Part shown: in pieces, positions 7,367 through 15,731 of the stretch
Numbering within the stretch: the first letter of the stretch is position 1
Layout of the letters: every line of letters starts with the position of its first letter
Assembly (NCBI RefSeq): GCF_014208105.1
Contig: NZ_JACHMQ010000001.1
Coordinates: 5,580,001-5,644,000, forward strand
Length of the DNA stretch: 64,000 nt
DNA from: Actinomadura coerulea
Lineage (GTDB): Bacteria; Actinomycetota; Actinomycetes; Streptosporangiales; Streptosporangiaceae
Direction of reading: 5' to 3'
Made by a program: the position numbers and the translations under genes
Notes under the pieces: model-generated
Seen by the model: the letters and a program-made list of their open reading frames with translations, nothing else
What the model was told of the DNA's origin: nothing
The model's database searches: none

Positions 7367-8645
7367 TTGAGTTGCGGCGTGTTGCCCTTATCAGCGCTGG
7401 CGGTCTCTAGTGTCTGTTGCAACGAGATCCCTGGAAGGATCTTGTTGTGCCGGGAAGACGTCTGACAGCTGCTGAGCGCGCGCAGATCGAGGTGTTGTTC
7501 GGTGCGGGCCGGTCGTTTCCGCAGATCGCGGAGGCGATCGGCCGGGACCGGTCAACTGTGTGGCGGGAGGTGCGCCGTAACCACTCCTATCGGCGGTCGG
7601 ACGCCGGTGGGGGCGGGGCGCGGTATCCGGGCCGGGCGACCACCGCGTGTCCGGGCGGGCTGGGCGGGCTGTACCGGTGGACGTACTCGCATGTGGCCGC
7701 GCAGCGCAAGGCCGATGAGCGGGCGCGTCGGCACCGGCCGGGCAAGTTGATCGGCAACAGCGGGAACAAGGGCCGGGCCTGGTGCCAGGGCCGGTTGTGG
7801 CCGGTGGTGCGTGATCTGCTGGTGCGGCGGTGGTCGCCGCAGCAGATCGCGGCGCACCTGCGCGCCGCCTATCCTGACCAGCCGGAGATGCGAGTGTCGC
7901 ACGAGACGATTTATCAGGCGATCTACTACCAGGCCCGGGGCCGGATGCGGGCCGAGCTGGCCCGGCAGCTGCAGTTGCGGCCGGGGGAGGGGTCGGTGCT
8001 GCGCAGCGGCCGCGCCGCCCGCCGTCCGCCCTCGCGTCTGGCCCGCGCCGAGAGCGCGGCGCGCAGCCGCCGGCCCTGGATCCAGGGCCTGCACATCTCG
8101 GCCCGGCCCGCCCAGGCGGCCGACCGGGCGGTGCCGGGGCACTGGGAGGGCGACCTGGTGATCGGGGCCCGCGGATCCAGCGCCATCATCACCCTGGTCG
8201 AGCGCACCACCCGGTTCGTGATGCTCGGCGCGTTGCCGCACTCACGCGTGTCCGAGCAGGTCACCGGCGTGCTGACCACTTTGATGCGGCGGTTGCCGGC
8301 CGAGCTGGCCGCGACCTTGACCTGGGACCAGGGATCGGAGATGGCCCAGCACGCCGACTTCACCCTGGCCACCGGGTGCCGGGTCTACTTCTGCGACCCG
8401 CACGCGCCCTGGCAGCGCGGCTCCAACGAGAACACCAACGGGCTGCTGCGCCAGTACTTCCCCCGCTCCTCCACCGACTTCCGCAACTACACCCAGCACG
8501 ACCTCGACGAAGTCGCCCGCCAGCTCAACGGACGACCCCGCCAAACCCTGAACTGGAAAACCCCAGCCCAAGCACTCAACGAATACCTCGTTGCAACAAC
8601 CGCTTGACACCGCCGCTCCCAAAAGGGCAACACGCCGCAATTCAA
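7367..8645 (+). mobile_element. IS30-family insertion sequence, apparently complete
   Basis: The element is about 1.28 kb. Its left end TTGAGTTGCGGCGTGTTGCC matches the inverted right end with one mismatch over at least 23 bases (7367-7389 against 8623-8645). A two-base CG occurs on both flanks and may be the target duplication, which is short in this family. It carries one intact transposase gene. Further imperfect inner repeats occur around 7416-7425 and 8588-8597 (GTTGCAACGAG and its complement). Confidence 0.88.
7447..8607 (+). CDS. IS30-family transposase
   Basis: A 386-residue DDE transposase. The N-terminal helix-turn-helix (LTAAERAQIEVLFGAG, then IGRDRSTVWREVRRN) binds the ends. The catalytic residues of the IS30 type are present: Asp in HWEGDLVIG, Asp in LTWDQGSEM, and Glu in SNENTNGLLRQYFP. 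The GTG at 7447 follows GGAAGG with eight bases spacing. No frameshift or stop interrupts it, so the element may still be active. Confidence 0.95.
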   Translation: MPGRRLTAAERAQIEVLFGAGRSFPQIAEAIGRDRSTVWREVRRNHSYRRSDAGGGGARYPGRATTACPGGLGGLYRWTYSHVAAQRKADERARRHRPGKLIGNSGNKGRAWCQGRLWPVVRDLLVRRWSPQQIAAHLRAAYPDQPEMRVSHETIYQAIYYQARGRMRAELARQLQLRPGEGSVLRSGRAARRPPSRLARAESAARSRRPWIQGLHISARPAQAADRAVPGHWEGDLVIGARGSSAIITLVERTTRFVMLGALPHSRVSEQVTGVLTTLMRRLPAELAATLTWDQGSEMAQHADFTLATGCRVYFCDPHAPWQRGSNENTNGLLRQYFPRSSTDFRNYTQHDLDEVARQLNGRPRQTLNWKTPAQALNEYLVATTA

Positions 8646-8648
8646 CGG

Positions 8649-8678
8649 GCCCGGGAGCGGGGGCCGGCCCTCCCGGGC
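8649..8678. terminator. Hairpin just right of the IS element
   Basis: GCCCGGGAG (8649-8657) pairs perfectly with CTCCCGGGC (8670-8678). It sits three bases beyond the IS and 20 bases past the stop of the convergent propeller gene. Without the IS it would lie about 15 bases after the helicase stop, so it was probably the shared terminator of both genes. Confidence 0.6.
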
Positions 8679-8697
8679 GAGCGCGAACGACCAGGCG

Positions 8698-9801
8698 TCA
8701 GGACGTGCGCCAGACGGTGCCCACCTGAGTACCCGCCCAGATGATGCCGGTGTGCGGAACACGGGTCATCGAGTACGCGGTCACCCCGAGAGGCGGCGTC
8801 GCCTGTATCCAGGACGTGCCGTCGAAGTGCAGCAGGTGTGCGGGATCGTACGGACTGGACACCCAGACACCGCCCCGTCCATCGGCTGCGATCGAGCCGA
8901 GGAACCCCATCACGGACTTCGTCCGCACCTCCCCGACCGGGTCGGACGGGCTCGGAAGACGATGCACGGTGAACGCGGAGCCGTCCCAGTGGTGCAGCGT
9001 CGGCGGCGGGAACAACGGGTGCTGTTCGAGGGCGTAGAACCAGACGTCGTCTGGGGCGACGTACTCGATCTGCAGGATCCAGTGGGCCCATTCGGAGCCC
9101 CACGGCGTGCGCGTCCAGTCCGTGCCGTCGAAGTGCCACAGCGGGGTCGGGCCGATCTGCGACTCGCCGAATCCCCCGGCCCAGACGTCCGAAGCGCTTC
9201 CGGCGGCGATGGCGTTGAGCCCGGAGGGTTGCGGAAGGGTGAGCGCGTTCGTCCACTGGCCGTGCCGCCGCACCGACACCGTCGTGGCGTCCCCATGGAT
9301 CCCGGTCGCCCACAGTCCGCCGGCCCGGTCGACGTCGATGGCCTGAAGTTGCTCGCCGGCGGGACCCGCCACCGTCGTCCAGCGGTGCCCGTTCCAGTGC
9401 AGCAGGTCGGTGCGCTCCTGGGCGTTCGGACCTGCGGCCAGGGCCCACACGTTCGCGGCGTGGTGCGCACGGACATCGTTGACGACGGCCAATCCCTCGG
9501 GCATCGCGACGCGCGTCCAGCCACGCGGGTTCCGCTGCAGCATGACGGCACGCGAGTCCGGCTGATACGCGTTCTCCGTGCCCCCGGCGAAGACGTGCCA
9601 CGGGTCCGGCGCGGCGATACCGAGCAGATGGCTCCGCCCCGCCAACGGCGGCACCGGCACATCGACCCATTCCCCCGCCGACGGTGCGTCGGCACGCGCA
9701 ACCCCACCCAGCGGCCCGGCAACGGCGGCCCCGACCAGCGCAGCACCCCCCAGCCCAAAGGCGCGACGCGACAGCAGAGGATTCAGCGAGCTTCGATCCA
9801 C
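8698..9801 (-). CDS. Tat-exported beta-propeller-like protein
   Basis: A 367-residue secreted protein of unknown function. A twin-arginine signal (SRRAFGLGGAALVGAA, cleaved after ARADA) is followed by repeated blades such as LHWNGHRWTTVAG, LWHFDGTDWTRTPWG, LHHWDGSAFTVHR and LHFDGTSWIQATPP, each with a W/H-x-D/N-G-x-x-W pattern typical of propeller-forming tandem-repeat proteins. GTG 9801 is chosen because TTGGAGG precedes it; GTG 9825 is also open. It stands alone and converges on the helicase/IS region. Confidence 0.75.
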   Translation of the reverse strand: MDRSSLNPLLSRRAFGLGGAALVGAAVAGPLGGVARADAPSAGEWVDVPVPPLAGRSHLLGIAAPDPWHVFAGGTENAYQPDSRAVMLQRNPRGWTRVAMPEGLAVVNDVRAHHAANVWALAAGPNAQERTDLLHWNGHRWTTVAGPAGEQLQAIDVDRAGGLWATGIHGDATTVSVRRHGQWTNALTLPQPSGLNAIAAGSASDVWAGGFGESQIGPTPLWHFDGTDWTRTPWGSEWAHWILQIEYVAPDDVWFYALEQHPLFPPPTLHHWDGSAFTVHRLPSPSDPVGEVRTKSVMGFLGSIAADGRGGVWVSSPYDPAHLLHFDGTSWIQATPPLGVTAYSMTRVPHTGIIWAGTQVGTVWRTS

Positions 9802-10100
9802 AGGACCTCCAAGGACGACGACCACTCAATGCCAGTATCTGCTGGCAAGATCAGAGTTTCCACCCCTGACCTCAAATGGCCACCGACCCCCACAGCCGCC
9901 AACGGGCCCACTGCGCCCATCAGCCCGCGCATTCCACTGCTCCACCTACAGGCGCCGAGTCCTCGCCCGGCTACGCCCGCCGCCCGTCCCCTCGTCCCGC
10001 ACACGGAAGCCTGATTACGCGGGCATCGATCCCCGTCTGGCGGGGCCAGAACTATCCGGCCAGTAACGCGGACGTGACCAGAACGCCAACGTCTCCGCTC

Positions 10101-10123
10101 TTTTTGTCAGGCAGACAAAAAGC
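10101..10123. promoter_or_regulatory. Perfect palindrome, probable operator of the Nudix-nucleosidase operon
   Basis: CTTTTTGTC and GACAAAAAG face each other across AGGCA. The site ends 12 bases before the GTG of the NrtR-like gene, so it would overlap the promoter or ribosome site. NrtR-type regulators usually bind an inverted repeat with GTC/GAC arms in front of their own operon. The AT-rich arms stand out in this sequence. Confidence 0.6.
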
Positions 10124-10135
10124 GATCCTCGCTGC

Positions 10136-10870
10136 GTGACCGAGGACCGATGGACCCCGCCCGCCGTCATGCTCGCCGTCGACCTAGTGATCTTGACGTT
10201 GCGCGAGTCGAGCCTGAAGGTGCTGCTCATCGAGCGCGGTGTCGAGCCTTACGAGGGTGCGTGGGCGCTTCCTGGCGGGTTCCTGCGGGACGCCGCGGAG
10301 GACCTCACCGCGGCGGCCCACCGCGAGCTGGAGGAGGAAGCGGCGATGGACGCCGCGACGCTGCATCTTGAGCACCTGGGGGTCTACGGCGCTCCGGGGC
10401 GCGACCCGCGCGGCCGCGTGGTGTCCGTCGCCTATCTGGCGATCGCGCCGGGGCTCCCGGAACCGACCGCGGGCACGGACGCCGCCGGCGCCCGGTGGCA
10501 GCCGGCCGATCAGGTCCTCTCCGGGGAACTGGAGCTCGCCTTCGACCACCGGCGGATCGTCGAGGACGGTGTCGAGAACGCCCGCGCCAAGCTCGAGCAC
10601 TCCGCCCTCGCGACGGCGTTCTGCGCTCCGGTCTTCACCATCACCGATCTCCAGCGGGTCTATGAGGCGGTGTGGGGGATCCCCCTCGATCCCCGAAATT
10701 TCTACCGGAAGGTTCAGAAGACCAGCGGGTTCATCGTCGCGGCAGGGCCGGAGCGGAAGGTGACGTCCGGGAGACCGGCCCGGCTGTTCAAGGCGGGTCC
10801 GCGCACATTCCTGTACCCGCCGATGGTCCGGCCCAGCGAACCATCGAACACGAAAGGACCGGAGGAATGA
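10136..10870 (+). CDS. NrtR-like Nudix-domain transcription regulator
   Basis: A 244-residue protein with an N-terminal Nudix domain (about residues 10-140) and a C-terminal winged helix (FTITDLQRVYEAVWG, then NFYRKVQKTSGFI). This is the NrtR architecture, whose members sense ADP-ribose and repress NAD-related genes. The Nudix box (GGFLRDAAEDL, then RELEEEAAM) has one extra residue before the first Glu and Ala in place of the last Gly, so hydrolysis is doubtful and a sensor role likely. It starts the operon at GTG 10136, right after a perfect palindrome, and its stop overlaps the next gene by ATGA. Confidence 0.85.
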   Translation: MTEDRWTPPAVMLAVDLVILTLRESSLKVLLIERGVEPYEGAWALPGGFLRDAAEDLTAAAHRELEEEAAMDAATLHLEHLGVYGAPGRDPRGRVVSVAYLAIAPGLPEPTAGTDAAGARWQPADQVLSGELELAFDHRRIVEDGVENARAKLEHSALATAFCAPVFTITDLQRVYEAVWGIPLDPRNFYRKVQKTSGFIVAAGPERKVTSGRPARLFKAGPRTFLYPPMVRPSEPSNTKGPEE

Positions 10871-12015
10871 ACGACAGCCCGATCGTCGTCCTTACCGCGC
10901 TCGACGTCGAGTACGAGGCCGTCCGCGAGAAGCTGGACGCTCCACGAGTCCACCGCCATCCGCAGGGCACTCGGTTCGAGGTGGGGCGGCTGGCAGGCGG
11001 CAAATGCCGGATCGCGTTAGGGCTCGTCGGCAAGGGCAACCAGTCCGCGGCGGTGCTGACCGAACGCGCCATCACCGAGTTCTCCCCCGTCGCGCTGCTC
11101 TTCGTCGGCGTGGCGGGTGCCCTGCACACCCATATCCCCCTGGGGGATCTGGTGGTCGCCACCCACGTGTACGCGTTCCACGGTGGGACGAGCGAGGACG
11201 ACGGCTTCAAGAGCCGGCCACGCGTGTGGGAGGCGTCGCACGGCGCCGACCAGCTCGCACGGCATGTCGCGCGCGACCGTGCATGGGCGGACGATGGCCG
11301 CACCGGCAAGGTGCACTTCGGGCCGATCGCGGCAGGCGAGGTCGTCCTCGACTCCAAGGTCTCGGCGTACGCCCGCTGGATCAGGCAGCACTTCAACGAC
11401 GCGCTCGCGATCGAGATGGAAGGGGCCGGCGTCGCTCAGGCCGCGCACCTGAACAGATCGCTGCCGGTGGTCGTGGTTCGGGGAATCAGCGATCGCGCCG
11501 ACGGCACCAAGGAGACCACCGACCGCGAACAGTGGCAGGCCCGGGCGGTGGCCAACGCGGCGGCGTACACCGTGGCCCTGGCCGAGAACCTGGCCGGCGA
11601 GGAACGGGACCGCGCTCGGTCCGAGGCGAACGACCCGAAGGGGAGCAGCGACATGCCCGGAACGACCCGCAACGTGGCCAAGGACAACGCACGGGTGGGC
11701 GTGCAGGCAGGTCAGGTGTACGGCGGTATCCACGTTTCCAGCGAGCGAACCGCACCGGCCGACCCGGCCGAAGCGATCGCCGGCCTGGCCGCCCGGCTCC
11801 AGCAGGCCCGGACGTCCGGCCAGCTGGACGAGGACACCTACCAGGCGGCCCAAGCGGAGCTCGCCGCCGCCGGCGAGACCTTGCTGACGACCGCGCCGCA
11901 GGACATGGGCGCCGTGACGCTGGCGCTGAAGAAGGTGCGCGGACTCGTCGCGGACGTCGCGATCCTGGCCGCCGAGGTCGGGACGATCATCGCCCTGGTC
12001 CAGGGTCTGTCATGA
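10867..12015 (+). CDS. Purine-nucleosidase (PNP/MTAN superfamily) with C-terminal signalling motif
   Basis: A 382-residue protein. Residues 1-245 form a phosphorylase-superfamily domain like 5'-methylthioadenosine/AMP nucleosidase: VVLTALDVEYEAV (catalytic Glu region), FVGVAGAL, GPIAAGEVVLDS, AIEMEGAGVAQAA and VVRGISDRAD (catalytic Asp). Residues 269-290 carry N.A.DNA then VGVQAG and V.GGI, repeated in the N-terminus of the next protein. The last 90 residues are helical and end in a hydrophobic segment (VADVAILAAEVGTIIALVQG). Such nucleosidase domains act as effectors in several bacterial conflict systems; the substrate here is unknown. Both ends overlap their neighbours by four bases. Confidence 0.85.
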   Translation: MNDSPIVVLTALDVEYEAVREKLDAPRVHRHPQGTRFEVGRLAGGKCRIALGLVGKGNQSAAVLTERAITEFSPVALLFVGVAGALHTHIPLGDLVVATHVYAFHGGTSEDDGFKSRPRVWEASHGADQLARHVARDRAWADDGRTGKVHFGPIAAGEVVLDSKVSAYARWIRQHFNDALAIEMEGAGVAQAAHLNRSLPVVVVRGISDRADGTKETTDREQWQARAVANAAAYTVALAENLAGEERDRARSEANDPKGSSDMPGTTRNVAKDNARVGVQAGQVYGGIHVSSERTAPADPAEAIAGLAARLQQARTSGQLDEDTYQAAQAELAAAGETLLTTAPQDMGAVTLALKKVRGLVADVAILAAEVGTIIALVQGLS

Positions 12016-13988
12016 CCGAAACGCACGCCACCGCGACGAACTACGCGGCGGACAACGCCCAGATCGGCGTCCAGGCTGCGATCGTGCACGGCGACGTCCA
12101 CCACTACGCGCTCTCTGCGAACGCCTCGCCCGCGGAGCGGTTCGAGATCGGTGTCCGCCTGCTCGACGGCGGCATGTCAGACAGGGCGCGGCAGCTCATA
12201 CGCGAAGCCGTCGTGGACGGCCACAGAGGTAGCGAAGCCTGCTTCTACCTACGGCTTGCCTTGGTCAGCGGCCGGACCCGGCACGAGATGCCTCCCGAGG
12301 ACGCCGAGATCTTGTGGAATGCTCCGCGTCTGTGCCACGTCTCCGGTGGAGACGCATGGGCCGACGGGGTGAAAACCATCGGCCGCCTGCTGGAGGCCGC
12401 ACGGCTCCCGGACGCGGACATGCGTCTCCTCCTCAAGGATCTCGACGGGCTTGCCGAGCCTCAGCGCCCGATGATCCTGCGACACATGGAGCTGTTCCTG
12501 GAAGGGCCACTCCAGGACGAGATGTGGAAACGTTCGCTGGAAAGCGCCGAACAGAACCAGAAGGCGAAGGACCGGACCGACCGTGTCTGGAAATTCTTTC
12601 AGCCGGACCCCCTCGGTCCACGGGTGCCTGATCCACGGCCTCCCAACACTCCCCGAAGCCTCCGGGTGCAGGCGGTGGCCGCAACGGCGGTCCTGGCCGC
12701 GGCGGCGTTTCACATCGGCTACCTCTTGGCCCGGGACCTCCAGGTAGTCGCGATGCTCGTGTGTCTGCTGAGCATCGGAGGCGGCTACTTCGCCGCGCGC
12801 GGTGGCCTGGAGTGGCGCTTCCGCGTCGAGCGGCTCCGAGCGAAGGACGCCGAGTTCGCGCCGCCTCGCGCTCGCACGGCCAGTCCACCTTCTGGCGGCT
12901 TCGCCAGCAGGGTCGACCAGCATTTCGACCACTACTTCGCCAGGTACGTTCCGCGCGACACGAGCCGCTCAGCCTGGCTGGACGGTACGGCTGGCATTCG
13001 CCGGAGCATTCGGGACGAGATGGTCGGCGTCTACAGGGAGCAGCGGGCAGGGGCCGAACGCATCGCCTGGCTTGTCCGGCACCGGGTGAGCGAGGTCAGG
13101 AAGCGGTGGGAGAACGACACGCTGTGGGACTACCGCCGGGAACTCGCGGTCCCCCTGCCCACGAAGGCCGTGACACTTCTCGGAAGTGCCACGTGCGTGA
13201 TCGGAGCCTGCCAGGCGATGGTGACGGCGACACAGATCGCTCCCCTCGGGGCGACGCGTTCTACGGCTATCGCGCTCGCGGCAGGATTCGTGGCCGTCCG
13301 CGCCTGGCTGCGCATCGTCCTCGAACGCAGACGGCACGCCGCCGACAAGGCGGAGGTCGCGCAGGTGCGCGCCGCATGCGATGAGGCCTTCCTGCGCTGG
13401 AAGGAGAAGCTGGCCGACAAGCCCTCGGATCGGGAGATGGCGGCGTGGTTGGACTGCGACCGAAAAGTACTGCTGGATGAGGCGCTACGCCACTACAAAC
13501 TCTCCATGAGCGACCTGATCGCCCATGCCTTCATCGAAGCGCCCGGCACCCCGACCCGCCGCGCGAGACTGAAGCATGGTCCGTGGCGCTACACGCGCTA
13601 TCGCCTGACGCTCTTCCTCCTCACAGCTGACGGGATACGCCAGTTCAGGGCCGACCTCGACTTCGAGCAGGGCGCTTTCCGCGGCCATGAACGCACCAAC
13701 TACCGCTACGAGTCGGTCGCAGCGGTGCTGGTGCGCCAAGCAGAGCGCGATGAACGCAAGTTCGAGCTCGCGCTCGTCAACGGAGAGCGGATCCGGGTCG
13801 ACGTGTTGGCCTCCGGAACGGAAGAGCTGCTGGTGGACGAGAGTTTGGGAGAGGTCTCGGAGGTGACCTTTGACTCCGCGGGTCTCGGTCACACCCTTCA
13901 TGTCTTGGAGGGCGTCGCCGCCGAAGGCAAGCGGTGGATCACCCAGGAGCGCCGACGAAAGGCCGACCGCGTGCGTCCGGGCGCATGA
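12012..13988 (+). CDS. Four-helix membrane protein sharing the nucleosidase motif; unknown family
   Basis: A 658-residue protein. Residues 10-31 repeat the motif of the upstream nucleosidase (N.A.DNA, IGVQA, V.G.VH). A soluble helical part with TPR-like character follows (about 40-195: LLDGGMSDRARQLIREAVVDG). Two hydrophobic hairpins come next, at about 220-263 and 386-434, separated by a charged helical region. The C-terminal 200 residues are soluble, with a beta-rich stretch (YRLTLFLLTADGIRQFRADLDF, then VAAVLVRQ). I recognise no named family. The ATG at 12012 overlaps the upstream stop. A longer frame running back to 11004 is antisense-free but lies inside the nucleosidase gene and is rejected. 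Confidence 0.8.
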   Translation: MTETHATATNYAADNAQIGVQAAIVHGDVHHYALSANASPAERFEIGVRLLDGGMSDRARQLIREAVVDGHRGSEACFYLRLALVSGRTRHEMPPEDAEILWNAPRLCHVSGGDAWADGVKTIGRLLEAARLPDADMRLLLKDLDGLAEPQRPMILRHMELFLEGPLQDEMWKRSLESAEQNQKAKDRTDRVWKFFQPDPLGPRVPDPRPPNTPRSLRVQAVAATAVLAAAAFHIGYLLARDLQVVAMLVCLLSIGGGYFAARGGLEWRFRVERLRAKDAEFAPPRARTASPPSGGFASRVDQHFDHYFARYVPRDTSRSAWLDGTAGIRRSIRDEMVGVYREQRAGAERIAWLVRHRVSEVRKRWENDTLWDYRRELAVPLPTKAVTLLGSATCVIGACQAMVTATQIAPLGATRSTAIALAAGFVAVRAWLRIVLERRRHAADKAEVAQVRAACDEAFLRWKEKLADKPSDREMAAWLDCDRKVLLDEALRHYKLSMSDLIAHAFIEAPGTPTRRARLKHGPWRYTRYRLTLFLLTADGIRQFRADLDFEQGAFRGHERTNYRYESVAAVLVRQAERDERKFELALVNGERIRVDVLASGTEELLVDESLGEVSEVTFDSAGLGHTLHVLEGVAAEGKRWITQERRRKADRVRPGA

Positions 13989-14063
13989 AAGCCGGTCGGG
14001 ACGGACGCTGCGTCCGGGAATTGTCCGTCCATGTCAGGGGACACCGCGCAATGGCCGCGTCGT

Positions 14064-14091
14064 GCTGCTCGTGCTGGTGGGCACGAGCAGC
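14064..14091. terminator. Bidirectional hairpin between convergent genes
   Basis: GCTGCTCGTGC and GCACGAGCAGC form an 11-bp perfect stem with a 6-base loop, between the end of the membrane-protein gene (13988) and the end of ridA-like (14105). Confidence 0.6.
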
Positions 14092-14104
14092 GGGGCGGTG
14101 GGGG

Positions 14105-14500
14105 TTAGGCGACGGCGGTTGCTTCTAGTTCGACCATCAGGGTGGGGATTGCTAGGCGGGTGACGCCCAGCATCGTGGTGCTCGTGGCAACTTTGGCGGC
14201 GGCCAAGCGGGACGCCAGGACGCCGTAGTGCTGGAAGAGCAGGTCGACGTCGGTGGTGTAGACGTTGAGGCGGACGAGATCCGCCAGGGACATGCCGGCC
14301 TCGCCGAGCACGGCCTCCAGGTTGTCGATGCTCAGTGCGAGCTGCGCCGCCATGTCGCCGGCGTGCTGGGGCTTGCCGTCTCCGCTCATCGCGGTCTGGC
14401 CTGAGCAGTACAGGGTTCGGTTGTGTCCGGAGACGACCTCGCCCTGGTTGTAGCCCAGGTCCACCGACCAGGTCCACGGGTTGACCGTCGTTCGCTCCAT
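14105..14500 (-). CDS. RidA/YjgF-family enamine/imine deaminase-like protein
   Basis: A 131-residue member of the RidA superfamily, trimeric proteins that hydrolyse reactive enamines and imines. Typical elements are LYCSGQTAMSGDG, AAQLALSIDNLEAVL, ADLVRLNVYTTDVD and a C-terminal TRLAIPTLMVELEATAVA. The usual catalytic Arg of RidA in the C-V-R/C-A-R loop is not evident (TRLAIP), so it may belong to a RidA subfamily with another role. It is divergent from a WYL regulator, which probably controls it. Confidence 0.85.
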   Translation of the reverse strand: MERTTVNPWTWSVDLGYNQGEVVSGHNRTLYCSGQTAMSGDGKPQHAGDMAAQLALSIDNLEAVLGEAGMSLADLVRLNVYTTDVDLLFQHYGVLASRLAAAKVATSTTMLGVTRLAIPTLMVELEATAVA

Positions 14501-14631
14501 TGGCGGACAGCTCCATTCGATTCGTTGACAGTGCGTCGTCGGGCCGCTCCATAGCCGCCCTCTGACGTCGTGAAATGAGCCTCCCAACGAATCACGACAT
14601 CCTGTGTCATGTATTTCGGTAGGTTCTTGGC

Positions 14632-15606
14632 GTGCGTGCTGACCGGTTGGTTTCGCTGGTGCTGTTGCTGCGCCGGCATGGTCGGTTGTCTGCCACGGCC
14701 CTGGCCCGGGAGCTGGAGGTTTCGACCCGCACCGTGCTGCGCGACATCGAGGCGTTGTCCGCGGCGGGGGTTCCGGTCTACGCCGAACGGGGTCGGCACG
14801 GCGGGTTCGCGTTGCTGCCCGGTTTCCGGACCGAGCTCACCGGGCTGAACCACGAGGAGGCGCTCGCCCTGCTGGTCGCCGGTTCGCGGCGCGGGGCGCA
14901 GGCGTTCGGGCTCGGCTCGGCGCTCGCTTCGGCCATGCTGAAGGTGGTGGACGCGCTGCCGGAGAGCTATCGGGACACCGCTGCCGACGCGGCCCAGCGG
15001 CTGCTCATCGAACCGGACGCCGATCTTCTCGCGCGCCGGCTGGTCGCCGAGGAGGTGCCTGAGGCGGTGGTGGCCGAGGTCAGGCGCGCGGTGTTCGCCG
15101 GGCACAAGCTGCGCATCCGCTACGCGGCTGTGGACCAGGCCGCGAAGTGGCGCACGGTGGACCCGATCGGGCTCGTCACCGCCCGCGGCCTGGGCTATCT
15201 GCTGGCCACGAGGTCCGGTGCGGATCGCACGTACCGGCTGTCGCGGATCTCGGCCGCCGAGGAACTGGACGAACCCGCGCAGCGGAAAGAGCGGGTCGAT
15301 CTGGATCGGGCGTGGCAGGAGCGCAGCACGCGGTTCCGGACGGGCGGCGACCAGGTCGCCGTACTCGCACGGGTGAATCCGGTACGGCGAGGACAGCTGG
15401 TGGGCACGGCGTTGGCCGTCCTCTCCGAGGAGGACGACACGGACGGCTGGCCGCGGCTGGAGGTGACCTTCCAGGATTCGAGGCACGCCGTGTGGGCGCT
15501 GTGGCAGCTCGCCGACGACGCGGAGGTTCTCGCCCCGCAGTGGCTGCGCACCTCGCTACGCGACCGGGCAGCCGCCATCGCCGCGCGCTATGGCGACTCG
15601 TCTTGA
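14632..15606 (+). CDS. YafY/PafC-type HTH-WYL transcription regulator
   Basis: A 324-residue regulator. The N-terminal HTH (LLLRRHGRLSATALARELEVSTRTVLRDIEALS) is the DeoR-like fold of YafY proteins, followed by a WYL ligand-binding domain (LRIRYAAVD, then DPIGLVTARGLGYLLATR) in which the WYL triplet reads GYL, and a C-terminal extension. The GTG start is preceded by little Shine-Dalgarno sequence, suggesting a leaderless or short-leader transcript. Divergent placement from the ridA-like gene, 131 bases apart, suggests it regulates that gene and itself. Confidence 0.88.
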   Translation: MRADRLVSLVLLLRRHGRLSATALARELEVSTRTVLRDIEALSAAGVPVYAERGRHGGFALLPGFRTELTGLNHEEALALLVAGSRRGAQAFGLGSALASAMLKVVDALPESYRDTAADAAQRLLIEPDADLLARRLVAEEVPEAVVAEVRRAVFAGHKLRIRYAAVDQAAKWRTVDPIGLVTARGLGYLLATRSGADRTYRLSRISAAEELDEPAQRKERVDLDRAWQERSTRFRTGGDQVAVLARVNPVRRGQLVGTALAVLSEEDDTDGWPRLEVTFQDSRHAVWALWQLADDAEVLAPQWLRTSLRDRAAAIAARYGDSS

Positions 15607-15685
15607 CGAACTCGTCGCCTGTTCTGGGCCGCCCGCCAGTGCCAGGTGGCTTCCGTCGTTTCCACTTCCCGCCGCCGACCGCCGG

Positions 15686-15718
15686 AAGGTCCCAGCGGGG
15701 CGCCTCCGCCGGGACCTT
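15686..15718. terminator. Hairpin between WYL and DUF397 genes
   Basis: AAGGTCCC (15686-15693) pairs with GGGACCTT (15711-15718). It lies between two convergent genes and is a plausible shared terminator. Confidence 0.5.
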
Positions 15719-15731
15719 TCGGGGAGTCTGG

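Noticed and set aside
11004..12011. A long open frame that would extend the four-helix membrane protein to 994 residues
   Set aside because: It lies in another frame inside the nucleosidase gene, is Arg/Gly-rich and protein-unlike, and the ATG at 12012 with its four-base overlap explains the real start.
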